DNA of 64,000 nucleotides. It comes from Tricholomella constricta (Eukaryota > Basidiomycota > Agaricomycetes > Agaricales > Lyophyllaceae). Made by a program: the position numbers and the translations under genes. Where the stretch lies: NCBI GenBank assembly GCA_013368375.1, contig JAACJP010000006.1:248001-312000 (forward strand), read 5' to 3'. The notes under the pieces were generated by a model. It saw nothing but the letters and a program-made list of their open reading frames with translations, did no database searches and was not told the origin of the DNA. Positions within the stretch are counted from its first letter, which is position 1. The number at the start of each line of letters is the position of its first letter. Below are positions 46,038 to 60,100 of this stretch, one piece after another.

Positions 46038-46192
46038 TATGTCAAACGACGAGGAGACTCGGAGCTGTGAAGCGCATGGTGTGAAATTTAGGAATTGAAG
46101 CGGAGCTCGAATCTTCCGACTAACGCCGACTTTGTTGATGTAACCGAAAACTTCCCTGCTCATCCCATATCCCATTTTCCACCTCCTTCGCC
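46038..46192. promoter_or_regulatory. 155 bp divergent promoter, bL21m and ATP synthase alpha
   Basis: Only 155 bp separate the start codons of two nuclear genes for mitochondrial proteins. Core promoters and leaders of both must lie here. The segment contains two pyrimidine/purine-biased halves but no clear TATA box. Confidence 0.6.
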
Positions 46193-48386
<2,194 letters not shown>

Positions 48387-49345
48387 AACCACCTAACTTA
48401 GGATAATTGCGCGCATGCTTTAGATAGTCGATGATTCTTGCTTTCGTCGATTCAAAATAAAACCCGCTTTCCTTTCAGTTTAGCTGAGCCATGCTTCCAA
48501 TCTCTAACAATGAGATCGTAATTCACAACACTGGATTCTTAAGAAGTAGGCGAAAAATGCAACTTGCTGAGTGGCACATGGGAATTGTATCGAAGCTATT
48601 CTGCCTACATCCGTTTACAAACAACGTGCAGCGGACACCTGACCCCACTGCTTGTCACAGAGTTTCGCGAGGCTACCACTGGGTCCCAGAAGTTGGAATG
48701 CCATCCCAAAGCTTCCAATCCACTAAAGCTGTAATTATTTCGCGGTCACCCCCCACGTCTTCATGTGTTAACACGACATTGCATGGGCGGGCAACATTGC
48801 AGAAATTCGAGAGTGCAATGGTCTTAACGCCGCATCCAGTATGAGTGGAGTTCTTGAATATCGCAGAGTTCATAAAGAGGCGCTAGTCGTGTGTTCAGTA
48901 GGCGACTAGGAACTGACGAGGAACCATCGTCGTTCTGGGAACCAAATATCTGAATTGCCGGACGAAAGCCAGCCAGTGCGAGGTTACTCAATTATCGGTC
49001 TGTCATATTGGAGGCCCGACGGAGACGACTCAGACGAGTGGCGAGAGACTAGCCTTATTAAATTTACCACTACCTCACAGATGCTAACTTGATGGAAAGA
49101 ACACTGCCGAAAAAGGTTTCGTGACCAAAGCTGCTGATAATTGATATATCTACTGAGATGAGCGATACTTACGTGCTGATGCAAAATCAGCCAACGGCGT
49201 TCGCGGTAAATTCGGTGCAGGCCGCGTTGCTCGCGGTTCATAGATCTTATCTTATCGTCGAATTTGATTCGGAAGATCAGCGGAAGTGGTATGCATAAAT
49301 GGACCACCAGAAATACGAGTCATCTTCAAGTCTCTTTCGCCAACC
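48387..49345. other. Spacer between ATP1 and PRO2
   Basis: Nearly 1 kb with no supported gene. Reading frames of up to about 117 codons occur on both strands but have neither domains nor codon bias. It should hold the ATP1 3' UTR and the promoter of the next gene. Confidence 0.45.
48456..48461 (+). terminator. Polyadenylation signal AATAAA after ATP1
   Basis: A canonical hexamer 70 bp downstream of the ATP1 stop codon, in a T-rich context, at the expected distance for 3' end formation. Confidence 0.5.
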
Positions 49346-50887
49346 ATGAGTGCTGAATCCTCAATCGTCGACGTAGAACATATCGCAAAGATCGCGAAGG
49401 CGGCTTTCGAGAGTTCTCAACTCGTATCATCGTCAGACCGTGTCGAGGCCCTCCACGCGATTGTGAAAGAGCTTAAAGCGGGACGCGCTGAGATACTCGC
49501 GGCTAACAAGGAGGACCTCGAGGTGTGTGATGCGCGACTGGATTACACCGACACTAACCATTCCAATTCTCTGTAGGCTGCCCAAGTCGAAGTAGATGCC
49601 GGCAATATGTCGAAATCCTTGCTTGCGCGCCTCGATCTGGGGAGCGGCGACAAATGGGACTCTATGCTCCAGGGCGTCCTAGATGTCGCTGCATTACCAG
49701 ATCCAACAGGAATCGTTACATATGCCACCGAGCTTGATGATGGACTAGACTTGTACAAGGTCTCCTGCCCGATTGGTGTCTTGTTGCTTATCTTTGAGGC
49801 TCGTCCAGAGGTAATCGTGAATATTGCAGCCCTCGCCATCAAGTCTGGTGAGGATCTCAGGTATCACGATTTCATATGACTCTCTGCTGATCAAAATTCC
49901 AGGTAACGCGGCGATCTTGAAAGGCGGTAAGGAGTCAAACCGAACCGCGAAACTCCTCTCTGAAGCCATTTCTGCTGCGTTGGCTAAAACATCGCTGCCG
50001 AGCACGTACATCCAGACCATTCAGACACGCGCTGAAGTCTCGTCGTTGCTCGCGCTAGACCAGTACATTGACCTGGTCATCCCCCGAGGCAGCAAGGAGC
50101 TCGTGAAAAATATTCAACACAACACTAGAATTCCAGTCATGGGTCATGCGGATGGCTTATGCTCCATATTCCTCGATGAATCGGCCGATCTGGAAAAAGC
50201 CAAACGGGTAGTTGTCGATGCCAAAGTGAGCCCATACCTTCGATTCGAGCCTTGCGGAGATGATTTATATTGCAATAGATCAATTATCCGTCTGCATGCA
50301 ATGCAGTGGAAACCCTCATCGTCCACGATTCTCTTCTGCATACAGTTTGGCCGGAAGTCGGCAGGGCGCTCTTGGCTGAGAACGTCGAACTGCTCTGTGA
50401 CGCCGCCACCCTCAATGCGCTGTCCTCCCTTCCAAACCCCCCAGAAAATTTACAGGCATTAGTAAAGCCCTCAGAGCCCTCAACGTACGACATTGAACAC
50501 ATCTCATTAACCCTCTCCGTCATTGCGCTTCCGTCCCTTCAATCCGCCATATCATTTATCAATCAGCACGGGTCGGGCCACACGGATGCCATCGTCACGG
50601 AATCGGATTCCGCTGCTACCACATTCTGCCGCGGTGTGGACTCGTCGAGTACGTTTGTCAACGCGAGCACGCGGTTTGCGGACGGTTTCAGGTACGGGTA
50701 CGGAACGGAAGTTGGCATCAGCACAGGCAGGATACATGCCAGGGGCCCCGTTGGGCTTGAGGGTCTCGTCATCTACAAGTATATGATGCGGAGCAAAAGT
50801 CAGGCAGGGCATATCGTTGGGGAGTTTGGGACAGGTAAAAAAGAGTACAAGCATAAGCGGATTGAGGCCACCTCCGTGCCATTTTGA
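49346..50887 (+). CDS. PRO2: Gamma-glutamyl phosphate reductase (proline biosynthesis)
   Basis: Four to five exons give about 455 residues. It starts MSAESSIVDVEHIAKIAKAA. Diagnostic segments of the ProA/PRO2 family are DGLDLYKVSCPIGVLLLIFE, ARPEVIVNIAALAIKSGNAA, ILKGGKESNRTAKLL, YIDLVIPRGSKELVKNIQ, TRIPVMGHADGLC, the active-site cysteine in INYPSACNAVETL (after an intron ending at about 50280), RFADGFRYGYGTEVGISTGR and IHARGPVGLEGLVIYKY. The enzyme reduces gamma-glutamyl phosphate to glutamate semialdehyde with NADPH, the second step from glutamate to proline. It belongs to the aldehyde dehydrogenase superfamily and all key residues I can check are present. Confidence 0.95.
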
Positions 50888-52073
50888 TAAATTCTGAACC
50901 TGTTTGTTTCTGAACAACATCCTCCTTTCTCACTGTTTGACGGCCCCAATAGATATCTCACGACGGTATGTTATCTGACACAATTGCTTCTCCTTGGAAA
51001 TCATGAGAGCCTTTCATGAGACATCATGAGCCCAACACATAGCAGGCCCTGCGGCGGAGCGCGCTGATACTGAAACAGGTCGGGGGTGGCGGAAGTCTCC
51101 CAAATATGCCTAGAGCGACCGCTTAGCAATTATTTATTTATGGATCGATATCTCAACAATTTTTGTTGGCAAATGGAAGGTTTGGGCATATAAACGGTCA
51201 TTCTGCTGCAATGTCTCCGAAAACATAGTTTGGCAACGCCGAGCTCAACTATCTGAAAAACACCTGCGCCACAACGACTTTCACTGTAAGGAGTCAGTCC
51301 TACTTGCGAACCATTCCCTCGACAAGCAACGAGTCGGAAACATATCTGGATGTTATGATTATGAGTGAGATATTAAACAGGATAGAGACTGAAAATCGTA
51401 CCGTCAAACCGTCAAAGAGAGTCAACAATGGTCACACGAACTATAAGTGGCACGATTTGGGTTGATAGTGAACCAGGTTTAACCTGTATCGACGTGGTAG
51501 AACAGCGGGGGCATCATTACGCGTTAGCACACACCGGTCTCATCGACGCGACGGACAGCAGACTCCTTGTCCCCGATCATGGAGGACATACGGAAACCGC
51601 CATCTCTTAAAGGCTCGAAGGAGAACGACTCCCACACCGAGGGATCGTTGTGTGGCCGTGCGCGTACATCTTCGAATTGGTTCCTCAGTATCCTCCGATT
51701 GGTAGGCTTGTTGACGACGTTGGTCGCTGTCACCCGCTCGCAAAGGAATACCTGGCCTTGGTTGGTGGATGAATGTGGTTGCATCCATTAAGAGGTAGCG
51801 GAGAGCATACTCCTCCTATGGCTAGCGGAATTTCGGTTGTGGTGGCCCAGAAACCCTGTGTCCGTGAAGCAGGCGCAAACGTACAGATTTTGTGTTATTC
51901 TTGTTGGCGCCCTCCCTGACGTTGAAAGAAGCTGAATCATGAGAACAGAACTTGACTTTACGATCCGCTTTGGTCAATTGTGAAGCATGGGTTCAGACCA
52001 TTGTGGCTTTAGATGGATGCAGAAAGGCAGAGTACGCAGCTGCATACAGTATACTAACTAGGCTTTCAGTCAA
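50888..52073. other. Spacer left of the pectinase pair (1.2 kb)
   Basis: No gene supported. Short frames around 51428-51790 overlap each other on both strands and look fortuitous. An AT-rich part (about 51125-51165) and several CATGAG repeats near 51003-51030 are the only structure seen. Confidence 0.45.
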
Positions 52074-53304
52074 CTAAAAGCTGGAGTCGATCCACTGCGC
52101 ATAGTCGGAGCCTAAGACCTGTGCGTGTGTGATTTGCGTGGACAAAGGCGTCGAATACAACCGTGCCGAGGTATCAGCACCAGCCCCGGTGTTGCCATAC
52201 TCCATGAAGATGCTGTTAACGTGATCAACCAAGGATCCATATTATTTGAGCAAGCAAAAAAAAACATACGGCGTGGCACCTGTGGCTAATGTGGTCCACC
52301 CCGCCGCGTTGATTAGATTGGGTAATGTGGATCGCTGGAAGACTACTCTGGCGAGTGCTCTCCAAGGTCGGCCGAGGTAAACTTTGCCAACAAGGCTGGT
52401 CGAAGTGTTGCTGATGATCGTAGAGCTATCAATAACGTAGTAACCGGGATCTGAAGCCAATTCCCTTGAGTTGGCGGTGATGGCACCACCACCGACAGAG
52501 GCCAGTGTGCATTCGCCAAACCAGGCTGAAGCTTTCCCATATATGTAGTCAACAGCGCCTTCGATGTAGCAGTTGCTGTAGTATTGGTAGCCTGGTCCGT
52601 CGGCGAGAAGAGTATCCTGCATCATAGATTAGACAGGTGACAAACACGACTGGTGGACAGCATACCTGGTAGCCGGTGAATGAGCAACCATAGAAGCCTT
52701 GACGGGTGGCCTTTGCAGAGAGCGCAGTAGCTTGTTTCCCGGCGCCATACGTGTTCTTAACATTGACATTGTACATCTTGAAGTTCGCGTTATGTGCACG
52801 AACGGTTGCGCAGGGATCATTTCCGCCATTATCTTGTGCATTGAGGTTGTTAGTGATCGTTACTTCATTGTTCTTGTAAGTCCCCCCACTGTGCGTTGTA
52901 AGTTCATCAACGAGCAGAGAAAAGAATAATGGCACCGACTTGGTGGAGTACCCATATATAGTCAAAGGACCTGAAGCAAGATGAGTTGACGGGAAGTGTC
53001 CTTTGCAGCATGCACATACCACCATAGGTAATATAAACCTGCTCTTTGTAGGTTCCAGGATAGATAAATATGACAACATTCCCGGTCCCGGACAACGAGG
53101 CCACAGCTGCACTGACAGTACTATGTGCAATCGCGTCTCCAAAAAAGCACAAGCACGAGACAGAGGGTCATTCAGTTACCTATATTCCCCGGTTTTGGTC
53201 CCACTTTGACGAACAATTTTAGCGCCACTCGGAGGAGTCGTAAGCGCCAAAGCAGCTGGGATTGCACACAATAGCAAGGATGCGAGGCGAAAAAGAAGGT
53301 GCAT
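52074..53304 (-). CDS. Secreted pectin methylesterase (CE8)
   Basis: A multi-exon minus-strand gene of about 330 residues. It starts with a clear signal peptide, MHLLFRLASLLLCAIPAALA, then LTTPPSGAKIVRQSGTKTG. Pectinesterase motifs follow: GNVVIFIYPGTYKEQVYI, PLTIYGYSTK, YGAGKQATALSAKATRQGF, the catalytic block SFTGYQDTLLADGPGYQYY (Gln and Asp), GAVDYIYGKASAWFGECTL (second Asp), and GRPWRALARVVFQRS (substrate-binding Arg and Trp). It ends QVLGSDYAQWIDSSF. The enzyme removes methyl esters from homogalacturonan, producing the pectate that polygalacturonases cut. A TATA-like AAATAAAT lies about 45 bp upstream of the start. It diverges from a GH28 gene that acts on its product. Confidence 0.92.
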
Positions 53305-53721
53305 GGTGATAGTGTTTCAACATTTCTGGTGAAGGCCCGTCCCATTTATTTAGATCGGGGGTAGTAGGTACGACAGTGGCCCGACGGTACCATCACGAGT
53401 TCAAGAACGGAGAATATTTGCGAAAAGCTGTTCCAGAGGTCGCAACATGAGCTATGCATCCCTAAGAAACGAATCATGAGCTCCACGGAGAAATTATTAG
53501 AACTTGACGTTGAAATCAAGCGGACCGTCGAAGCGCCACGTGGTTCTGTTACGTCCGTCCCGACTCCGCGCCGCTGAGCCATCGTCACCGACAATTGTCA
53601 TGAATATTTCTTTCCTAGGACCTCACGGACCGCCGATTTATCGTCGGAGGCTTATGGGAGTCCTCCTTTTATTTTGAACCTTGCAGCGACCTTCAAGATG
53701 TAACCCCTCGCTTTGCCTATC
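53305..53721. promoter_or_regulatory. Divergent promoter between two pectinase genes
   Basis: A 417 bp spacer between the pectin methylesterase and polygalacturonase starts. It contains several CCGxxx/xxCGG-type triplets (for example CCCGACGG at about 53380 and CGGACCGTCG at about 53520), which could be sites for Zn2Cys6 regulators of plant cell-wall enzymes. This is inference from motif shape. Confidence 0.5.
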
Positions 53722-55127
53722 ATGACTTCCCCACTCATCATCTTGTTATTCTTGGTGTATCCTATCATTCTTGTTACTGGCACCCCTGTGGAGAAGCGCG
53801 CAACCTGCACGGTCACTTCCGCAGGAAATGCTGGAATTGACGATGTCCCCGCCATCGAGGCGGCGATTAAGTCCTGTGGTAACGGTGGTATCATCGTTCT
53901 TCCAGCCGAAAAGACCTACATGATTCGATCTACGCTTGACTTTACGGGATGTGTCGGTTGCGAGGTCCAAATTGAGGGCACGATGAAACTCTCAGATGAT
54001 ACAACCTTCTGGAATGGTGTTAGGGCTGCCATCCTTTTGACCAATGTCTCTGGAGCGACCGTTCATTCAAAGACCGGCACCGGTCTTGTTGATGGGAATG
54101 GAGTGCCGTTCTGGCAGAGTGGGCTTTCACGACTTCTCGATGCAACATCGGTCTAACAAATGCGCAGAGTTTGCGTCGGATAGCAGCTTTGCGCGACCGA
54201 CACTTATGTATATCAATGGAGGTTCGAAAATCATTGTCGAAGACCTGACTTTCAAAAAGTGAGCAACTTGCCCTCTTTCATCGAAGGTCCGAAAACGATC
54301 CATAAATCACACAGTGCACCCAATGTCTTCCACTCCGTTGTAGGTGGAGCGACGAACATCATCTATCGTGGCCTTACACTTAAAGCTGTTGCCACTCCGA
54401 CCGCCACACCTAAGAACACGGACGGGTTTGATATTGGCGCGTCGACCTACGTGACTGTTACACGGACCACTGTCCAAAATCAGGACGACTGCGTCGCTTT
54501 CAAAGCCGGCGTAAACTACGTGACTGTTACGGACATTACTTGCACTGGATCGCATGGATTGAGTGTTGGTTCTTTGGCAAAGACCAACAATGATGTGGTA
54601 AGTTCCCATCCCAAAAAGCATTTCTCCACAGGCCTTGACACATCAGCGTGCACTAGGTTTCGAACGTTTACGTCTCTGGGGCTACTATGATCGACTCTAC
54701 AAAAGCCACCGGAATCAAGCTCTACGACGGAGCATCCGGCCATGGAGTTGCGACTGTTCGCAACGTGACTTTCGATAGGGTCACGGTCGATAATTGCGAC
54801 TACGCAGCGCAGATCCAGAGCTGCTATGGCTCCACGAGTACCTGTGTTGCGAGTAAGCACACCGTTACCGACGTTTACTGGACCAATTTCCAGGGCACCA
54901 CGTAAAAGCATCTATTTTCACATTTGGCTTGCAAGCCTGATTCCTCCGCTCTTAGGTCGTCTAAGGTAGACCCGGTCATCGCAAACTTGAATTGTCCCAG
55001 CGGAGGAATTTGTAATATCTTCCTTTCCGGTTTTGGGGTCAAGTCGCCCACAGGAAAAGCCAACGTGTTGTGTTCGAATGTGGATAGTAATCTGGGTGTT
55101 TCGTGTAGCGGTGCTGCTTCTGGATGA
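53722..55127 (+). CDS. Secreted exo-polygalacturonase (GH28)
   Basis: Four to five exons give about 400 residues. The N-terminus has a hydrophobic signal peptide, MTSPLIILLFLVYPIILVTG, and a dibasic KEX2-like site (PVEKR) before ATCTVTSAGNAGIDDVPAIE. The right-handed beta-helix carries the GH28 catalytic motifs: PKNTDGFDIGASTYVTV (Asp), VQNQDDCVAFKAG (Asp-Asp), TGSHGLSVGSLAKTN (His) and ATGIKLYDGASGHG (Lys; IKLY in place of the RIK of endo-enzymes). The GSHG plus IKLY combination and the IQSCYGSTSTC segment point to the exo-type rather than endo-type enzyme. It releases galacturonic acid from de-esterified pectin. Head-to-head with the methylesterase. Confidence 0.9.
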
Positions 55128-55245
55128 ACTAATTACTTGGTATCATCAGTTTGCTTTCACCTCCACCGAATATAAATAAAGCGATAGGTACTATCACTGT
55201 AGCAATACAAAACCCCCCTGTCGAGTACAACGATGAAGAGCATAA

Positions 55246-56764
55246 TCAAGGCCCTGGCGCAGTTATGCGGGCCTTTTTCTCCGTGTTTGCTGATTCGGCT
55301 TCTGCATCGGCTTTTCTTTTCTCTCTAGGCTTCTTTTTTTTGACGATGGAAGTCAGGTCGTTGACGACTGCAGGAGCAGCGGAAGACACCACGGATGACC
55401 CTGCGTTAAGTTCCTTGTCCAAAGCCTGAGCGGCCAGTGCTGGGGCTGACGTCTCTGTAGGCTCGCTCGGCGTAGTCTTTAGCTCCTCGACCTTCGCCCC
55501 GAAGTTAGCAGAGACATGAAGATAGAATGATTTATTCATCTCACCTTCAAAGCCAAATCCTCCCTGAGCTCAGACAACTCTTTGATCTCCGCCTCGATAT
55601 TTGTTCTGGACATCTTCTGCACCAAGTCATCTCTCACAAGACGGGTACCGGTAGCCTTTCCCTTGCCCTTCGCGTTTGGCTTCTCCGCTTGAGGCACAGG
55701 AGGAAGCTGCCCTGAGAGACCATCGCGGAGCTCAGCCAACCGACTCTCAACGCTTTCGAGTGCCTTCTCTGCCTGAACAATGGCCTCTGCCAAGCGTCCT
55801 GGGGTAAGGTCGAGTACCATGCTTAGCTTGTAGTGCGCCTCGGCAATCTGGCGCGATGAAATAGGCAGTAATTGGGTTTTGAGGGCGAGGCCAGCCTCAT
55901 AGTCCGTGATCGCCTGGTCAAACTTCTCTGTAATGACATGAGTTAGCGGGGCGTGAAAGGAGAGAATATACGCGCCTGTCTCTAACGAAACGTCTCCCAG
56001 AGCAATATATGTGTCTGCGAGTTTGAGTCTAACCTCTTCGTCGTCGTCCTGGTCTTTCACCTTGTCGTAAATTGCTCGAGCAAGGTCCAGGACTTCCCAA
56101 GCGGCATTAAAGTCGTCCTCGGGTTCCCCATCCTCATCCTCGTCTTCATCCTCACCCTCCCCCGCAGCCTCCGCTTCAGCTATAGTCTGAGCCGCTTGTG
56201 CGAAGAGGTCGACGGCAGAATCGTCGTCTCCGTCAACCGTATCCTCCGCATCCCCTGAGAACGACAAGATGGGCCCCTTGCCGTTGACTCCAACGGTGGG
56301 CACTGTAGAGGAATAAACATCATTTGATTTGGGATAATGCCACACCTCACTCACCTTGCTCGTTCTCATGGTCCTCCTCCGCCTGCTCCTTCCCAAGCAC
56401 TGAGCTTTGCGAGATCGCATTCTCCAGAAGCGCCTTTCCATATGAGAAATAGAGGTCCGCTGTCTCCGGGCTGTCCTCGCCAACTTTTTTGGTCCTGGGA
56501 ACGCATGTCGCGGTCGTACATATGTTGAGCGCGACGGAGGCGACGAGGCGACGGGGAGACGCGACTTACATCAATTCTAAAGCAGTGGCATAGTGTTCGA
56601 TGGCTTGCTCAAACTTTTTAAGGGCAAACGCGCGCTTCGCATGTTCGACGGCACTCTCGATAGTGGGTTCGACGCTTGGCGCGTCGGTGGCGGGGGTGTC
56701 GACACTGGGACGTTCCGATTCAGCTGGGCGCAATGCTGTGAAGATCCGTCACTCACGAGGCCAT
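55246..56764 (-). CDS. NASP/Sim3/Hif1-type histone chaperone (SHNi-TPR)
   Basis: A five- to six-exon minus-strand gene of about 440 residues. It starts MASVDTPATDAPSVEPT; the first intron (52 bp) ends at the third possible AG, the only choice that keeps the frame. TPR-like segments: ESAVEHAKRAFALKKFEQAI, SPETADLYFSYGKALLENAI, then a long acidic insert ([20 protein letters not shown]) inside the SHNi-TPR motif that continues FNAAWEVLDLARAIYDKV, LADTYIALGDVSLET, AITDYEAGLALKTQLLP and IAEAHYKLSMVLDL. The C-terminus has a coiled coil (NIEAEIKELSELREDLALKV) and a nuclear localisation signal KKKKPREKRKAD. This order is that of NASP, Sim3 and Hif1, which carry histones H3-H4 (or CENP-A) to chromatin. 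Convergent with the GH28 gene. Confidence 0.88.
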
Positions 56765-57156
56765 GGGTCAAGAGTGTAGACGTGGGGGAGAGAAATAGTA
56801 AAATTACAACACAAAGAGTTTGAGTGTGTCGCCGTTGAAGCTAAAGGCCAACCGAAGTCACTGTGGGAAGGAAACAATCGCTGAGCCTGGACTCGGACCT
56901 TATGCTCAAAGGCGTTTAATGTTGCGGATACAGACAAAGAGGATTCCATTCATCGCGTAGCCAACAAACCTGAGAAGTATATAAAGAACGTAAATGACCG
57001 GGTATCATCGTCGAACGCCAAAAATGTCCCGATGCTCAGAGCCAGATATACAGAGAGCGAACATGAACATGAATGAATGCAATTAAGTATGTAACAGGTA
57101 GTAAATAACAGAAGATAGCGAAGGAGAGAAAGAGGGTGGGTGTCTGCAGAATGGAA
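56765..57156. other. Spacer between the NASP-like and AP180-like genes
   Basis: A 392 bp stretch upstream of the NASP-like gene and downstream of the AP180-like gene, both on the minus strand. A TATATAAAG element lies at about 56979. No reading frame is supported. Confidence 0.4.
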
Positions 57157-60100
57157 CTAAATCAAGGAAGCACCGTTCTGTGGCTGCTGCTGCTGCTGAT
57201 TCTGACCAAGGCCAGACCCAAACGCGTTGGTAGACCCGTTGAACAAATTGGAGCCGAAGGAGGTCACGCCGGTCGTGGACGAGGGGAAGCCGGGTAGAGG
57301 GGGTTGAGAGTTGAAACCTGGTGTTCCGTTGGAGAAACCCATCATCGAAGCACGGAAGGGGTTCACGGTACCTCCACCCGTCATTTGGGGTCGGAGACCT
57401 TGGCCCAGGGAGGAGCCACTTCCGAAATTTCCAGTGGACCCAGTGACGGACGAGTTTACAAACGAGTTTGTCGTTGGTGCTGTAGACCCAAGCCCACCAA
57501 AAGATGGGCCTCCATTTGAATTGGGAGGCACTCCAGGGGTACTGGAATTATTCGTGGCGGCAGGAGTACCGGGTGCCGAACCCGGAATTGGAGGCAAAGA
57601 CTCCAGCAAAGAGGCACCGAATGAGGACGATGGTTTGAACGGCTTCAACCCAGCAAAGCCCGTCATCTGTGGCTTCACCGGTGCAATAGAGGGTGCCGAG
57701 GAGGCGTTGGTCATACCCGTAGGCTGACTTGAGAGCGGGGAGGAAAAAAGAGAGTCGGAGAATGTGGATCCAGTGGAAGCCGTGGTAGCATGAGCGTTGA
57801 GGGCACCTGTGGGCGAGAAGCCTGATGAGTTTGGTTGCTGTGGATTTGTCGTCCCATTCGGCTTGTTGAATGCAAAGGACGATGCTACACTGGAGATATC
57901 CGTCGCTCCAGCGCCCAGTGCTCCAGAGTTGAAACCGCCGAAGCCGCTGCCGCCCTGCTGCTGAGGTTGCTGTTGCTGAGGTTGCTGCTGTTGAGGTTGC
58001 TGCTGCTGAGATTGCTGCTGCTGTTGCTGGAATTGCTGAGATTGGCCACCAACACCCATACTCAATTCCATCAGCGTCGGCGGCTTGGGCACTGGCGGAG
58101 GAGCGGCAGGAGCGATAGGTCCAAAAGGATTCTTGGTACCAGTCTGATGTGATTTGACTGGCTGAGCCACAGGCGGCGAGGTCGCACTATCAGAGGTCGA
58201 TCCAAAAGAGGTCAGCGGAGTCGATGATGGTCGAGGGGGGAGGTTAGCAGGCTGTTGATTGAGTACTGATGAAGGGTTTGGGGCAAAAGGTGATGCAAAA
58301 GAGGATGTCGCCGAGAATGGGATTCCGGTGGATGTGAATGGTTGTGACGTGTTTGTGCCCGAGCCTCCTTGACCGTGGTTTTGGCTTTGGTTCGGGAAGG
58401 GATTTTGAGTTCCCGGCCCTAGGATACCACCACTCGCGCCACCAAACATTGCCATACCAGTTGCTTGGGGGAATAACATACTTTGCCGGAACGGATTGGC
58501 CCCCGTTGCTTGTGGCTGGAGAAAGCCAGTTTGCTGAGGCAGCTGTAGTGTCGCAAGGCCTGTGGGCTGAGATTGCTGTGGTTGAGCGAACCCCGTCGCT
58601 TGGAGTTGCTGTGGCTGGGCAAGTCCTGTCGTCTGAGGCAAGAAGGTAGAGAAGGGACGATGACCAGCTTGTGGCTGTTGAGTTTGTGGGGCAAGGCCGA
58701 AAGGATTTGTCGGAGGCATCTGGAAGGCGGTATGTTGAGGTTGTAAGAAACCGGTTGCCTGAGTTTGCATGAAAGGCTGTCCGGTCATTTGCATTTGACC
58801 AAAGGGATTTGAGGTGCTTTGATTCTGGAAATATGCAGTGCTCGGGCTAAAAAATCGCTTAGCGGATAGTTTCGTAAAGGGAAGGCATTTACCTATTGGT
58901 TTGAGGATTAAACATCGTAGGTTGCTCTTCCTCGATAGTAGCAAAGAAGTCGACAACATCTCTGTTGGCACCAGCAGCAGGAGTCGACGTTGAGGCACTG
59001 GTGGATGCCTGCGATGTCGCTTGGTTGGGCACCGGGGGGGCTGGCGATTCTTTAGAAGCATTGGCTTTGTGTGATCAAGGGTAAGTGCGTGACCAAAAAT
59101 TGATGGCGCTAGGAAAGCCCACCCTTATCGCTTGGTTTGTCTTTCGTAGTAATATTAGGTTTCTTACTTCCTTTGTCCGCCGCGTCTTTGCTAGCCTTGT
59201 ACTCAATCCTGTTCTGTTCGAATGCTGGATCTTCGAGGTACTCCTGAAGCGCACCCGCCAACGAAACCGGGGCCTATATGACTCGCAGTCAGAAGCTGAT
59301 TCTACTGATTACTGGTAAATTACTCACGTGCTTCAAGTTAGGTATTGGAACGTTGAGGAGGTTTTGAAGCTTCTTCGCCACGCCTAGAAATTCCACGACA
59401 CGCTCCGTCTGTTTGCAGAAGTGACGGTATATGGCCAGGGCTTCAGTCGCATCAACATGCGACATTTCAAAGTAATGCTCTAGAAAGGAGTTCAGACGCG
59501 TAGAAGTCAATGAGAACGGGAACTTACCCAGAACATTGATGACACCCTCGTTTCCAGCCTGAAATAGGATCAGGAGGTCTTTGACGAGCATTCGCAGCGC
59601 GGTGATCGTTAATTCATCTTCCAGGTCATCGAGGTAGAACTAAAGAGGAGGGTATTAGAAAGAGGCGCTTGCATGGAAGAAACTGACGTAGACGCACTCG
59701 GCATTCAACAAGGGCATCGATCATCCGGTGAACTGCCTTGGTCTCCCTAAGCAGTCCTTTCTCCACTGTCATTACACGCAGCTTCCTCCCCATGATAGTT
59801 TTGCTTCTCATAGGACCCGAAGCGGCCAAAGTGGTGGAGGGCCCTCCCTTAGTCTTGCGTGATCGGTAACTGTCCTCCTCGATGGAAGCGGAATTGCGCA
59901 AGTCTCGGTTGTTTTCTGCCTGCACACGGACGGCATCGTGTTTCAGATCGTGGTAGGCACGGATACGCGAGTCTAGATAGTGGGCGTAATTTTGAAGGTT
60001 CTCCGGCGCTGCATAACCTGATTGGGCATCTATTTAAACCCCAGGTAGCACACTCGGGAGTGAAAGTAGTGCGGACCTTCCCAGTTCCCCGCCGAGACAT

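Noticed and set aside
48491..48844. A 117-codon reading frame after ATP1
   Set aside because: No codon bias, no homology-like segments, no splice context, and it overlaps the expected 3' region and promoter of neighbours.
51428..51791. Overlapping short frames on both strands left of the pectinase pair
   Set aside because: Three frames overlap with similar lengths; such mutual overlap is typical of random GC-balanced sequence.
52841..52990. TATA box (TATATA) in the pectin methylesterase region
   Set aside because: The TATATA near 52955 falls inside the coding sequence for TIYGYS, so it is not a promoter element.
57900..58100. CRISPR-like or satellite repeat
   Set aside because: The repeated units encode glutamine in frame with a real gene and vary at third positions; there are no spacers of constant length.
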